Part shown: piece by piece, positions 40,616 through 51,847 of the stretch | Layout: every line of letters starts with the position of its first letter | Numbering within the stretch: position 1 is the stretch's first letter | Assembly (NCBI GenBank): GCA_945862165.1 | Contig: CAMAXI010000001.1 | Location: forward strand, 1 to 64,000 | Source of the DNA: Chryseobacterium gleum | GTDB taxonomy: Bacteria; Bacteroidota; Bacteroidia; Flavobacteriales_D; Crocinitomicaceae | Reading direction: 5' to 3' | DNA: 64,000 bases | The notes under the pieces: generated by a model | Databases searched by the model: none | What the model saw: only the letters and a program-made list of their open reading frames with translations | Told to the model about the DNA's origin: nothing | Made by a program: the position numbers and the translations under genes

Positions 40616-41271
40616 TCGTTAAAAACTTAGTAAACGTCCAAGATTCCTTAATAGAGAATGTTTCACTCATTGCTGTTTCCAAAACAAAACCTGCGAGTGA
40701 TATTCAAACCTTATACGATGCTGGACAACGTGCTTTTGGAGAAAATAAAGTGCAAGAACTTGTTGAAAAATATGAAGTATTACCAAAAGATATCGAATGG
40801 CATTTAATCGGTCATTTGCAATCCAACAAAGTAAAATATATTGCTCCTTTTGTTCATTTGATTCATGGAGTAGATAGTTTCAAACTATTGAAAGAAATCA
40901 ATAAAGAAGGAGGAAAATGTAAACGAATTATTCCTTGCCTACTACAGTTTCATATCGCACAGGAGGAAACTAAATTTGGTTTTTCTTTTGAAGAAGCACA
41001 AGAAATGCTAGAATCCAACGAATTTGTAGAACTTCAAAATGTTGCCATATACGGCGTCATGGGAATGGCCTCCTTTACGGAAAATGAAAATCAAATTCAT
41101 GAAGAATTTCAAACGCTACACAATTACTTCCAACTAATTAAAAGTCATTACTTTAAATTCAATCCTGAGTTCAAAGAATTATCCATGGGGATGAGTGGTG
41201 ATTATAAAATAGCGATGGAAGAAGGAAGTACATTGGTTCGCGTGGGAAGTACCATTTTCGGTTCACGATAA
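40612..41271 (+). CDS. YggS-family PLP homeostasis protein
   Basis: LIAVSKTKPASDIQTLYDAGQRAFGENKVQEL, WHLIGHLQSNKVKYI, LSMGMSGDYKIAMEEGSTLVRVGSTIFG. Confidence 0.95.
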   Translation: MIVKNLVNVQDSLIENVSLIAVSKTKPASDIQTLYDAGQRAFGENKVQELVEKYEVLPKDIEWHLIGHLQSNKVKYIAPFVHLIHGVDSFKLLKEINKEGGKCKRIIPCLLQFHIAQEETKFGFSFEEAQEMLESNEFVELQNVAIYGVMGMASFTENENQIHEEFQTLHNYFQLIKSHYFKFNPEFKELSMGMSGDYKIAMEEGSTLVRVGSTIFGSR

Positions 41272-43686
41272 ATGCTTAAGAAACAGAATTTATCTTTTTT
41301 TATTTTAATGCTAATTAGCATTATTACCCCTTTTTTTTCTTTTGCACAAACGTATTATACACTTACTGGTACAGTGCAAGACAAAGAAAATAGCACTACA
41401 CTACCGAATGTTAAATTGTTTGTTAATCCAAATAAAATATCTGAATTAACAGATTCAAGCGGTTACTTTTTATTTTCCCTTCCTCCAGGAGAATATACCC
41501 TTGAAATTCAAACAAATGGATATAAATCGTTACGTAAAACAATTGTTTTACAAGAGAATACTAATCTAGAAATAGAATTAATCGAAAACACCAAACAATT
41601 AGCAGCAGCAGAGGTTCACGTCAAAAAGAAAAACCAAGTCAATGATCCTTCCATGGGACAAATTGAGTTGGAAATGAAAAAAATCAAGACTTTACCTGCC
41701 TTCATGGGGGAAGTAGACATTTTGAAAACCATTCAATTATTACCAGGTGTATCCTCTGTAAGCGAAGGAGGTCAAGGATTTTACGTGCGCGGCGGCGGTC
41801 CAGATCAAAATTTAGTTTTAGTAGATGATGTCCCTGTATACAACGCCTCTCACCTATTTGGATTTTTCTCTGTTTTTAATTCGGATGCAGTAAAAAGCGG
41901 GAATTTAATCAAAGGAGGAATGCCTGCAAATTATGGCGGGAGAATGTCCTCTGTACTAGAAATTAAAACCAACGATGGAGATCAACAAAAAATAAATGTA
42001 AAAGGTGGAATTGGGTTAATATCTTCTCGATTAACGATCGATGGGCCATTAAAAAAAGGAAAAGGTGCGTTTATGCTAGCAGCGCGAAGAACCTACATCG
42101 ATGTATTACTAAAACCTTTTATCCCAGCTACCTCTCCATTCAATGGTTCTGCCTATTTCTTTTATGATTTAAATTTTAAAGCAAATTACACCTTAGGTTC
42201 TAAAGACAAACTATTTTTTAGTTCTTATATGGGAATCGATAAATTCACTTTTAACAATAAAACAGAAGGATTTAATGTGGAGATCCCTTGGGGAAATAAA
42301 CTGGCTGCTGTACGATGGAATCATCAATTTTCCGATAATTTAACCCTGAATGCGACGAGTTACACTACCAATTACACTTTTGGATTTGGCTCCAAACAAG
42401 ATGTTTTTTCCATAGCCTTAAATTCTGAAATTCATGATTTAGGAGAAAAAATTGAATTCACTTCGACTAAATTCACGAAACACAAAATCAAATACGGAAT
42501 AGATTACATTTTTCATACATTTTTACCGTCTAGTTTATCGGTAGAACAAGATACCACGCAATTTAATATTCCTTCTCCACAAACACTGCGAAGCCATGAA
42601 AGTGCATTTTTCGTCCAAGATGAATTGGAAATAACCGAAAAATGGAAAGTTAACCTTGGCCTTCGTTATTCCTTGTATCAATTTGTTGGACCATTTTCGC
42701 GACACCTGCAAAATACATTGCCTGGTCAAGCAACAAGTTTGGAATATGGGAATGGGAGAAACATTAAAACCTATGGTGGGTTTGAACCAAGAATTGCGAG
42801 TCGGTTTTTATTGAAGGATAAAAGTTCTATCAAAATTGGTTACTCCTTTAACTATCAATATATTCACCTAACATCTTTGAGTACATTATCCCTACCTACC
42901 GATATCTGGTTACCAAGTACCGATATTGCTAAACCACAACAAGGATATCAAGTTTCGTTGGGTTACTATAAAAATATCCTACAGGATAAAGTTGAAATTT
43001 CGGTGGAAGCCTATTATAAGGGAATTAAAAACTTAATAGAATATAAACCTGGCGCACTTCCGCAAGATAATTTCACAGATAATATCGACAATTTATTAGT
43101 GTTTGGAACTGGTAAATGTTATGGAATTGAATTTTTTATTCGAAAAAATGTTGGGAAATTTACCGGCTGGATTGGATATACATTAGCAAAAACAGAACGC
43201 TACTTTCCAGAAATTCAAAAAACACCCTTCCCAGCAAAATATGACCGTAGACATGATTTATCCATGGTAGGTTCCTACGAATTAAATGATCGATGGACAT
43301 TTGGTGCAGTATTCGTGTATGCGACAGGAAATACACTAACACTTCCTTCGTCGTGGTATATCCATGATCAAAATTTATTATTTGACTATAATTCCAGAAA
43401 CTCCACACGAATACCCTCTTACCACCGATTGGATCTCAGTGCAACACGTTTCGATTCACCAACTAAAAAAGTATATAATTTGGAAAAAGATGAATTTATA
43501 GAGGTAAAAAAACAATTTAGAAGTAATTGGAGTTTCTCAATCTATAATGTATACAATCAAGCGAATCCATTCTTTTTGTATCTTCAAGGAATTGGCAAAG
43601 TGGTACAAGGAAACTTTAATTTGAAAGTAAAACAAGTTTCCCTTTTCCCAATAATACCAAGTGTCACCTGGAATTTTTCTTTTTAA
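41272..43686 (+). CDS. TonB-dependent receptor with carboxypeptidase-like regulatory domain
   Basis: GTVQDKENSTTLPNVKL; plug QLLPGVSSVSEGGQGFYVRGGGPDQNLVLVDDVPVYNASHLFGFFSVFN. Confidence 0.95.
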   Translation: MLKKQNLSFFILMLISIITPFFSFAQTYYTLTGTVQDKENSTTLPNVKLFVNPNKISELTDSSGYFLFSLPPGEYTLEIQTNGYKSLRKTIVLQENTNLEIELIENTKQLAAAEVHVKKKNQVNDPSMGQIELEMKKIKTLPAFMGEVDILKTIQLLPGVSSVSEGGQGFYVRGGGPDQNLVLVDDVPVYNASHLFGFFSVFNSDAVKSGNLIKGGMPANYGGRMSSVLEIKTNDGDQQKINVKGGIGLISSRLTIDGPLKKGKGAFMLAARRTYIDVLLKPFIPATSPFNGSAYFFYDLNFKANYTLGSKDKLFFSSYMGIDKFTFNNKTEGFNVEIPWGNKLAAVRWNHQFSDNLTLNATSYTTNYTFGFGSKQDVFSIALNSEIHDLGEKIEFTSTKFTKHKIKYGIDYIFHTFLPSSLSVEQDTTQFNIPSPQTLRSHESAFFVQDELEITEKWKVNLGLRYSLYQFVGPFSRHLQNTLPGQATSLEYGNGRNIKTYGGFEPRIASRFLLKDKSSIKIGYSFNYQYIHLTSLSTLSLPTDIWLPSTDIAKPQQGYQVSLGYYKNILQDKVEISVEAYYKGIKNLIEYKPGALPQDNFTDNIDNLLVFGTGKCYGIEFFIRKNVGKFTGWIGYTLAKTERYFPEIQKTPFPAKYDRRHDLSMVGSYELNDRWTFGAVFVYATGNTLTLPSSWYIHDQNLLFDYNSRNSTRIPSYHRLDLSATRFDSPTKKVYNLEKDEFIEVKKQFRSNWSFSIYNVYNQANPFFLYLQGIGKVVQGNFNLKVKQVSLFPIIPSVTWNFSF

Positions 43687-43687
43687 T

Positions 43688-44647
43688 ATGAAATACTACC
43701 ACTTTATATTTTATATACTATTAATAAGCATTGGTTTAATCAGTGCTTGTCAAAAAGATGTTTCTGTCAAATTGCCTAATTATGATGAAAAAATAGTAGT
43801 AGATGGTAAAATCGAAACCGGTTTACCTCCCTTTATTATCCTGAGCACCACCAAAGATATTTTCTCAAATAATAGTCAAGATGCTATTTTTGGAGATTAC
43901 ATTTCAGATGCGGTGATTATCATTTCAGATGGTACGATATCAGATACTTTACAAACTATTTGTTCGGATGAAATTCCTAAAGAATACCAAGATATCGGAT
44001 ATGCATTATTTGGAATACCGCCGAGTTTAATGTCAAAATACCATATTTGTGCATACTCTACTACTAATCCTGCATTTTTCGGACAAACAGGAAAATCCTA
44101 TTCCATTGAAATTCAATATAAGGGTAAAAAATATACTGCTTCCACTTCCATTGTGGAACCAACATTTTTAGATTCCGTTTATTGGAAACCAGAAAAAAAC
44201 ACAGATATGTATGGCTACGCTTATGCCCACTTGACAGATCCTACGGATAAATACAATGCCTATTTTTGGGAGGTATTGCGTTCCAATATTGGAAAAGATG
44301 GTAAATCACAAGATTTAAAATTCCATAAAACAGGAATTCCTGTTTTCGACGACCAATTTATAAATGGTGTAAGTTTTGAGTTTTTTTATGAAAACCCAAG
44401 AACATGGCGAGATACTTCAATACCACAGCAATTTAGAGGTTTATACAAAAAAAATGACACTGTAATTGTTAAATTCTCTAGTTTGGATAAGTCTACTTTT
44501 AATTTTCTAGAAAAAAAATATGTGCAGGTGAATAATGGCACCAACCCATTTTCGATCCCAATCAACATTCCAACAAATATTACAGGGGGTGCACTCGGAT
44601 ATTTTGGGGGTTATTCTACAACCTATTATACCCTAATTTGTAAATAA
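43688..44647 (+). CDS. DUF4249-like lipoprotein
   Basis: Lipobox LISIGLISAC; YDEKIVVDGKIETGLPPFIILSTTKDIFS; follows the TonB receptor; start at 43688 preferred over 43661. Confidence 0.82.
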   Translation: MKYYHFIFYILLISIGLISACQKDVSVKLPNYDEKIVVDGKIETGLPPFIILSTTKDIFSNNSQDAIFGDYISDAVIIISDGTISDTLQTICSDEIPKEYQDIGYALFGIPPSLMSKYHICAYSTTNPAFFGQTGKSYSIEIQYKGKKYTASTSIVEPTFLDSVYWKPEKNTDMYGYAYAHLTDPTDKYNAYFWEVLRSNIGKDGKSQDLKFHKTGIPVFDDQFINGVSFEFFYENPRTWRDTSIPQQFRGLYKKNDTVIVKFSSLDKSTFNFLEKKYVQVNNGTNPFSIPINIPTNITGGALGYFGGYSTTYYTLICK

Positions 44648-45271
44648 TTAATAAAGCGAATTTAAAACCTCTTCATTCATTTCATGTTTTCCATCAAATC
44701 GAATGATCTCAAATTTTAAATTCTCATATGTTTTTAAAGTTTCTTTTTCGGTTTCAACATCAAAATAAGGATCATGCGTACCTAGGACAAAAAAGCAATT
44801 TGTAGTAGGACGAGAAGAAAAATCCATGTGCACATCCTCCGGAAAAACAGAAGCCCAAAGCACTAAAGAACGAAAAGAAAATTTACTATGTTCAAACCAG
44901 CGCGTCGTGGTGGCAGCTCCTTGCGAAAAACCTAACACATTCACACTTAAGGAAGAATATTGATAGGTAAACTTACCTACTAGCCCTTCTAAATAATTAA
45001 AATTATCCTGAATATCATCCAATCGTGCTTCTCGTGTCATCCAAGATGCTCCAACCCTACCACTTGTTCCTTCTAAATAAAAGCGATGTATTCCTTCCGG
45101 TGCAACAATAAAGTAACCTTTGGCTACTAAAAACTCAAATTTCTTCAAGAAAAAAAATGCAGATTGTCCATAACCATGTAAAACGACTAATAGCCTTGTT
45201 GCTTTCGAAATATCACCACAAGTATAATATCTAGTTGTTTTTTGAATTGAAAATGAATGTTCTTCCACCAC
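44648..45271 (-). CDS. Alpha/beta hydrolase (phospholipase/carboxylesterase-like)
   Basis: VVLHGYGQSAFFFLKKF, VLGFSQGAATTTRW, FVLGTHDPY. Confidence 0.88.
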   Translation of the reverse strand: MVEEHSFSIQKTTRYYTCGDISKATRLLVVLHGYGQSAFFFLKKFEFLVAKGYFIVAPEGIHRFYLEGTSGRVGASWMTREARLDDIQDNFNYLEGLVGKFTYQYSSLSVNVLGFSQGAATTTRWFEHSKFSFRSLVLWASVFPEDVHMDFSSRPTTNCFFVLGTHDPYFDVETEKETLKTYENLKFEIIRFDGKHEMNEEVLNSLY

Positions 45272-45307
45272 GTGTTTTTTCTGTAAATATAAAACTTACG
45301 TTACGAA

Positions 45308-45868
45308 TCAAATCATTTTATAGACTTCTTTTAATTTATCCAATGCTCTAAAACACCTAACTTTTGCTGTGTTTTCCGTAATACCCAAATGCAATCCAAT
45401 TTCACGAAAAGCTAAATTTTCAAAATAGCGTAATTCCAGTATTTCTAAATGTTTCTTTTTCATTTTTTTTAACGCGAGCTCCAACATTTGAAGACGTTCT
45501 TCTTTATCATTGCTATCTTCTAGCGTATCTATTAAATTTAACTGATTGATTTCCAAATCAACTACCTTACTTTTTTTAACATCTCTAAACTCTTGACATA
45601 AAGCATTATGCGCAATTCTAAACAACCAAGAACCAAAAGAATATCCTTTATCTTCATAACTATGAATGCGTTGAATTGCTTGGATAAAAACTTGGGATGT
45701 TATATCGGAAGCCAAATCTTTATTTTGTATTCTTCGGTCGATATAGGTGAATATTTTCGCATAATATTTTCGATAAATCGGTTCGAATTTTTTCGGATTT
45801 AATTTAGCTTCTAGTACCCATTGGTATTCAACATGTATGTTTGCAGGGGATAAAATCAAGGTATGCAT
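45308..45868 (-). CDS. ECF-type RNA polymerase sigma factor
   Basis: FEPIYRKYYAKIFTYIDRRIQNKDLASDITSQVFIQAIQ; region 4 LEILELRYFENLAFREIGLHLGITENTAKVRCFRALDKLKE. Confidence 0.93.
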   Translation of the reverse strand: MHTLILSPANIHVEYQWVLEAKLNPKKFEPIYRKYYAKIFTYIDRRIQNKDLASDITSQVFIQAIQRIHSYEDKGYSFGSWLFRIAHNALCQEFRDVKKSKVVDLEINQLNLIDTLEDSNDKEERLQMLELALKKMKKKHLEILELRYFENLAFREIGLHLGITENTAKVRCFRALDKLKEVYKMI

Positions 45869-46006
45869 AGCGAAGAATTTAAGGTTATTAGAAAATAACG
45901 CAAGATTTCAGGAAAAATTATAGTACTACAGGCAACCATCTCTTAAAAACGACGTTTTAGAACTATTTTCCAGCATAAACCCATATTTTTTCATAAATTC
46001 GTATTC

Positions 46007-48088
46007 ATGCATCTTTTTTCAGAATATAGTCTTTGGTGGATCTTACCCATACTGTTATTCAGTTTTTTTACGTCTATTTTCTTTTATAGAAAAATAGAGT
46101 GGTTATCAAGTGCTCCTACTTGGGTAAAAAAAACAGTAATTAGTTTACGATTTTCATCCCTGTTTTTGATTTTAGTACTATTACTCGGAATCTTACTGGA
46201 AACGATTTCATACCAGACAGAAAGACCAATTTTATTGACACTCATTGACACAAGTTCGTCCATGAAAAACTATAAGGATAGTGCAACAATTACCAAGGGT
46301 ATTGAAAATTTAACATCTGCAATCGCTTCTAAATTCTCGGATAAATATGCTATAAGCACGCATACCATAGGAGAAAAATTCGGGAAACAAAAAGGAGCAT
46401 TATTTAAAGAAAATCAGAGTAATTTACAACTTGGCTTTGAAGCAATTGCTAGTCAATATTATAACCGAAACATCGGTGCTGTACTTTTTATTTCAGATGG
46501 TAATTATAACCAAGGAGTAAATCCAATCTATGCTGCAAAAAATATTCCATTAGCACCTATTTTTACTATTGGCGTTGGTGATACACTTCCTAAAAAAGAC
46601 CAGGCAATACAAAATGTTTCCAGTAATGACTTTGCTTTTCTTCATGCTAAATTCCCAGTGGAAATTGACTTAGAAGCTGTTAAATTTCAAAATCAAAGCA
46701 GTACTGTTCGTTTATTGCATCAAGGGAAAATGATTGCGTCCAAACAAATCAATTATTCTGCAAAAACAATTGATCACAAAAATATTACTTTCGAAGTGGA
46801 TGCAAATCAAATTGGATTTCAACACTATACGATTCAAATATCCGCGTTAGACAAAGAATACACGTATAAAAATAATGAATATTCATTTTATATTGAAATA
46901 GTAGACAATCGAAACAAAGTACTTTTAATCGCCGGTGCTCCACATCCAGATTTGACTGCACTGAAAGCTACGCTTGAAAAAGATGAAAATATACAAGTTC
47001 AACTAGCAAACTCTACACAATGGAAAGAAGAATATGCAAGTGCTGATTTGGTGATTTGGCATGAACCAGGCGTTGATTTTTCTCAAACAACCCTAGAAAA
47101 ATTAAAAAATTTAAAAAAACCAATATTCTATTTTATAGGACCTAACACACAATCCAACATATTAAATCAGTTAAATTTAGGGTTTACCTCTACTCCAAAT
47201 AAACAAACAGAAGAAGTTCAAGCATCCGTTGCTCAAAATGTAAATGTCTTTGAAATGCCAACGGATATAACGCGTGAAATTGGTTTCTTTCCACCGGTTT
47301 TTGTGAAATATGGCGATTTAAATTTCACCAAAGATATGGATATACTTCTCTATCAAAAACTTGGAACTATTGTCAAAAACGATCCTCTCTTATTTTTTGG
47401 TAAGAGAACCCAAGGAAATTTCGGTGTTTTTTATGGAGAAGGAATTTGGAAGTGGAAATTTCACGAATATTCTAAAACTAAAGACACAAAAGTCGTAGAT
47501 CAACTTTTTCAAAAAGCATTTGCTTACCTCTTGGTTAAACAAAATAAATCTGCGCTCCATATTACACTTCCAAGAAAATTTTCTACAAAAGAAGAAGTTC
47601 GAATCAAAGCTGAATTCTATAATCCTTCGATGGAATTAATTACAACACCAAGTATCGAATTTGAATTAACCAACGACAATAAGAAGAAATCGAACTATCA
47701 ATTTGGAGTTACCTCAAATTTCTACACATTGCCATTAGGAACGCTTAAAGCAGGTTCCTACACATGGAAAGCTTCCACAGTATTCAATGGAAAAAAACAC
47801 CAAAAGCAAGGAACATTTATTATTGAAAATCAATTAATAGAACAATTAGACACCAAGGCAAATCATTTACTATTGAGACAAATTGCCGCTAATTCAAATG
47901 CGAAATTCTTCCAGCTAAAAGATGCACAAGCATTACTACCAGTAATAGAAGCACGTGAGGATATCGCTTCTGTTTCTTTCGAACAAAAAACAACCCATAA
48001 TCTACTGGACTATGTTTGGATTTTGATTGTAATTCTTGGATTACTAGGAACAGAATGGTTTATAAAAAAATGGTTCGGCGGCTATTAA
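46007..48088 (+). CDS. Membrane protein with VWA-like domain
   Basis: N-terminal TM helices; LTLIDTSSSMKNY; FISDGNYNQGVNPIYAA; C-terminal TM. Confidence 0.85.
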   Translation: MHLFSEYSLWWILPILLFSFFTSIFFYRKIEWLSSAPTWVKKTVISLRFSSLFLILVLLLGILLETISYQTERPILLTLIDTSSSMKNYKDSATITKGIENLTSAIASKFSDKYAISTHTIGEKFGKQKGALFKENQSNLQLGFEAIASQYYNRNIGAVLFISDGNYNQGVNPIYAAKNIPLAPIFTIGVGDTLPKKDQAIQNVSSNDFAFLHAKFPVEIDLEAVKFQNQSSTVRLLHQGKMIASKQINYSAKTIDHKNITFEVDANQIGFQHYTIQISALDKEYTYKNNEYSFYIEIVDNRNKVLLIAGAPHPDLTALKATLEKDENIQVQLANSTQWKEEYASADLVIWHEPGVDFSQTTLEKLKNLKKPIFYFIGPNTQSNILNQLNLGFTSTPNKQTEEVQASVAQNVNVFEMPTDITREIGFFPPVFVKYGDLNFTKDMDILLYQKLGTIVKNDPLLFFGKRTQGNFGVFYGEGIWKWKFHEYSKTKDTKVVDQLFQKAFAYLLVKQNKSALHITLPRKFSTKEEVRIKAEFYNPSMELITTPSIEFELTNDNKKKSNYQFGVTSNFYTLPLGTLKAGSYTWKASTVFNGKKHQKQGTFIIENQLIEQLDTKANHLLLRQIAANSNAKFFQLKDAQALLPVIEAREDIASVSFEQKTTHNLLDYVWILIVILGLLGTEWFIKKWFGGY

Positions 48089-48627
48089 TAAATTCCATTT
48101 TCTGGAAATTTTCCTTTGTATTGACCTAATACTTTTTTTATTGCTTTTATGTCAGCATCTATGTCTCCTGTAGGTTGAAAAAGAGAATGAAAACCACCTG
48201 TTTTAGTAGCAAAATCGATGTAAGCAATGTAAATCGGTACATTCGCTTTTTGCGCGATATAATAAAATCCTTTTTTCCAATTTGGATTATATTTTCGTGT
48301 ACCTTCTGGTGTAAAAACCATAAACATGGTGTCATTCGAATCAAAAAATTCCACAGCCTGTTCCGTAAAACGATTGTTTTTATTACGATCCACAGGTATT
48401 CCTCCTAGTTTCTTTAAAAAATAACCGAATGGAAAGAAAAATAATTCTTTTTTAATTAAAAATCGACCTTGTATTCCATATTGCATAAACGCAATTTTAC
48501 CAATAATAAAATCCCAATTAGAGGTATGTGGACCAACAACAATCACCGCTTTTTTTATACCTTCCGGTGCATTCGCATCAATTTTCCAACCAAATAAACG
48601 TGCGATAAAAAACAAAAATTTTCCCAT
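48085..48627 (-). CDS. 1-acyl-sn-glycerol-3-phosphate acyltransferase-like protein
   Basis: VVGPHTSNWDFIIGKI, GGIPVDRNKN, FTPEGTRKYNPNWKKGFYYIA. Confidence 0.9.
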   Translation of the reverse strand: MGKFLFFIARLFGWKIDANAPEGIKKAVIVVGPHTSNWDFIIGKIAFMQYGIQGRFLIKKELFFFPFGYFLKKLGGIPVDRNKNNRFTEQAVEFFDSNDTMFMVFTPEGTRKYNPNWKKGFYYIAQKANVPIYIAYIDFATKTGGFHSLFQPTGDIDADIKAIKKVLGQYKGKFPENGIY

Positions 48628-48666
48628 AATCTTCTTTAATTATTTGCAAAGATACTATCTTTACGT

Positions 48667-50010
48667 ATGCAAATTCAATCACGCTTTAAAGGACTTTTAG
48701 CGATACTTATTTCATTACTCTTTATTTGGGGATTATTTTATATATCTTCCTTATTTTTAAAAAGTTCCGTTAACACAAATTTAAAATACTTTCCTAAAGA
48801 CGCTGAAATCACCATTCGTTTGGATGGAAAAAAACTAGTTGAAAATGTTGCCTATGACTTATTATGTATATCAAAAGATCAACCTGTTATAGATAAATTA
48901 ATTAATTATGTTACACAAGAATCAAAAGATGGTAATGTAAAAAAGATTGGAATTGATTTTCTTTCTGAAATCGGTGTATTTGTAAAACCAGTAAAAAATG
49001 GTAAAATAATTGGTGTATTGGTAAATATAAATGACCCAAATGAATTTATAGAAAATGCTCCATCCATCACAAATGCAATTGTAGCCATTTCTTCGAAAGA
49101 TAATGTAGGAGTATTATTAAGTTATTTATCGCCAAATGAACTACTTTCCGAGAAAGAATTACAAGATATCGCTAATGAAATCATTACTAAAAAAACAGAA
49201 AATCCTTTTAAAAGCACTATAAATCAAAATGTTTTAGCAGAAATCAAGGCCGATAACCCAATTTTCGGGAAAGGTACAATTGCCATTTCGGAAGCAAATA
49301 ATACGTTTACATTTGAATCAACATTACACGCTGAAAAAAGCATTCCGAATAATTCAACTTATTGCTTGAAGCCAGTTGGGTTACATGTTTCTTGTGCCAT
49401 GATTCCAGATAATTATTTAAGTGTTTTTGAACAATTGTTTCCACTAATTAACAAAGAACAACTTCCAAAAATCAAAGCTATTTCATGGAATTATCAAGGT
49501 TTAAACATTCAAGAAGGTGGAGCACACAACCTTGGATTTTTTGTACAACCATTGACGGATATGTTAATTGAATTTAAAAAACCATTTCATTTAAATAAAC
49601 ATATCCAATACACTGAAAATTTTGATAAATGGGGGATTAAAACAAGTTTAAAAGGTCTAACAATTGGAAATCAAAAATATATCGTAGATTCTTTATCTCC
49701 TACCTCCTACTTCATCGGTATTCATGCAAACAATCTTGTAAAACGCGAAAATCCATACTTATTAAATATTGAAGGGGATATGGGTGATCTATTGAAAATA
49801 AATGGTTCCGAGAGTATTTCTACATTTATAGAAATGATTTTTCCTGCATTTACTTCCAGTCAAGACTTTTTTAAATCCATCGAAAACACTTCTATCCAAA
49901 TAAAACAAAAAGGAAATCAAATAAAAATAAAAGGTAAGTTAAAATTCAAAAAGAATAAATATTCTTACACCGAATGTTTACGATTTATGCTTGCATTAAA
50001 AGGTTATTAA
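48667..50010 (+). CDS. Hypothetical membrane-anchored protein
   Basis: N-terminal TM LLAILISLLFIWGLFYISSLF; long open frame directly upstream of mutL. Confidence 0.75.
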   Translation: MQIQSRFKGLLAILISLLFIWGLFYISSLFLKSSVNTNLKYFPKDAEITIRLDGKKLVENVAYDLLCISKDQPVIDKLINYVTQESKDGNVKKIGIDFLSEIGVFVKPVKNGKIIGVLVNINDPNEFIENAPSITNAIVAISSKDNVGVLLSYLSPNELLSEKELQDIANEIITKKTENPFKSTINQNVLAEIKADNPIFGKGTIAISEANNTFTFESTLHAEKSIPNNSTYCLKPVGLHVSCAMIPDNYLSVFEQLFPLINKEQLPKIKAISWNYQGLNIQEGGAHNLGFFVQPLTDMLIEFKKPFHLNKHIQYTENFDKWGIKTSLKGLTIGNQKYIVDSLSPTSYFIGIHANNLVKRENPYLLNIEGDMGDLLKINGSESISTFIEMIFPAFTSSQDFFKSIENTSIQIKQKGNQIKIKGKLKFKKNKYSYTECLRFMLALKGY

Positions 50011-50016
50011 AATCCA

Positions 50017-51846
50017 ATGAGTGATATAATTCGATTATTACCTGATCACATTGCAAATCAGATTGCTGCCGGTGAAGTAATTCAACGACCAGCTTCTGTT
50101 GTTAAGGAATTAGTAGAAAATGCAATCGATGCAAAAGCTACTGCTATTGATGTGTTTATCAAACATGCTGGACGTACTTTAATTCAAGTGATTGATAATG
50201 GTGCAGGTATGACTGAACAAGATGCGCGTATGGCATTTGAACGTCACGCAACAAGTAAAGTAAGTGTAATAGACGATTTATTTGCGCTTAAAACCAAAGG
50301 ATTTCGTGGCGAAGCACTTGCTTCGATTGCTGCAATTGCACATGTGGAATTAAAAACACGAAAAGTAGAAAATGAAATCGGTATTTCCATTGAGATTGAA
50401 GGAAGTAAGTTAGTTAATCATACACAAACAACTTGTAAATCAGGATCATCTTTCGCTATAAAAAACCTGTTTTTTAATGTGCCAGCACGAAGAAATTTTC
50501 TTAAAACGGATGCAATCGAATTTAAACATATCGAAGAGGAATTTATACGAGTTGCAATGGCACATCCTGAAATTCGTTTTTCACTCCAGCATAATGATGC
50601 AACTTGCTACATTTTACCAGAAGGAAATCTACGAAAACGAATCGTGGATATTTTCGGCAAATCCTTTAATGATAAATTAGTACCTGTTGAAGAAACTACA
50701 GGAATAGTAAAAATTTCAGGTTTTATTGGAAAACCAGAAGCTGCAAAAAAAACACGCGGGGAACAATATTTCTTTGTGAACAACCGATTTTTCAAAGACT
50801 TTTATTTTAATCATGCGATTACACAAGCATTTGAAAATTTATTAGCCCAAAAAACTTTTGCTTCCTATTTTTTATTTTTTGAGGTCGATCCCGCTTCGAT
50901 TGATGTGAATGTTCATCCGACAAAAACAGAAATTAAGTTTGAAGAAGACAAAGAAATATATGCAATTTTAAAAAGTTCCGTAAAACAAACACTTGGTAAA
51001 TATAACATCGCTCCAAGTCTAGATTTTGAACAAGAAATGGGTTTTAATCTACCATACGACATGATCGACAGGCCTGTTGTAGAACCTAAAATCACCATTA
51101 ACCCAAATTACAATCCATTTAATACCTCAAGTGCCCCAAGCACAAAATCGATTGCATCAGGAATGAGTAATGCAATTAAGAGTAGTGGATTTGGTGGAAC
51201 AAATTATAAATCAGAAGATTGGGATAACTTTTATAATATCGAGGAAATTAAAGAAAGTAAAGACGAATTTCCTTCATTAGCTATCGAAATTGAAGAAGTT
51301 AAAAAAGAGTTTATCGTTAAAGGAAATCTTATGCTCTTTCCTACTAAAAGCGGATTTTTAGTAATTCACACTACAAGAGCCCAAGAAAGAGTTTTGTATG
51401 ATGAAATCATGCAAACTTTTGTAATTAAAGCCTTAAACTCTCAACAGATATTATTTCCAATGCAAGTGGATTGTACTTCATCCACAAAATTACTTTGGGA
51501 AGAAAATAAAACTACCCTGGAACGCATGGGCTATAACTGGACAATCAATGAGGATGGATTGGAGATAAATGGAGCGCCTGCTGAACTAAATGATGATTCA
51601 ATTCTATATACCGTTCAAGTTATTTCCGAGAAATTAGCGATGGAAACAATCGATAAATCAGAGATTGCCCACGAAATAGCCGTAGGGATAGCAGTTGCAA
51701 ATGCAACTAAAAATGTATCTTGGAACAAAGAAACTGCAAATAATCTATTTGACAAACTCTTTCAATGCCCAGAACATCAATTTACACCACAAGGAAAACG
51801 AATTTTATATACATTAACAACCGAAGAAATTTTAAAAAACTTTTAA
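50017..51846 (+). CDS. mutL: DNA mismatch repair protein MutL
   Basis: IRLLPDHIANQIAAGEVIQRPASVVKELVENAIDA, DNGAGM, GFRGEALASIAA. Confidence 0.98.
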   Translation: MSDIIRLLPDHIANQIAAGEVIQRPASVVKELVENAIDAKATAIDVFIKHAGRTLIQVIDNGAGMTEQDARMAFERHATSKVSVIDDLFALKTKGFRGEALASIAAIAHVELKTRKVENEIGISIEIEGSKLVNHTQTTCKSGSSFAIKNLFFNVPARRNFLKTDAIEFKHIEEEFIRVAMAHPEIRFSLQHNDATCYILPEGNLRKRIVDIFGKSFNDKLVPVEETTGIVKISGFIGKPEAAKKTRGEQYFFVNNRFFKDFYFNHAITQAFENLLAQKTFASYFLFFEVDPASIDVNVHPTKTEIKFEEDKEIYAILKSSVKQTLGKYNIAPSLDFEQEMGFNLPYDMIDRPVVEPKITINPNYNPFNTSSAPSTKSIASGMSNAIKSSGFGGTNYKSEDWDNFYNIEEIKESKDEFPSLAIEIEEVKKEFIVKGNLMLFPTKSGFLVIHTTRAQERVLYDEIMQTFVIKALNSQQILFPMQVDCTSSTKLLWEENKTTLERMGYNWTINEDGLEINGAPAELNDDSILYTVQVISEKLAMETIDKSEIAHEIAVGIAVANATKNVSWNKETANNLFDKLFQCPEHQFTPQGKRILYTLTTEEILKNF

Positions 51847-51847
51847 T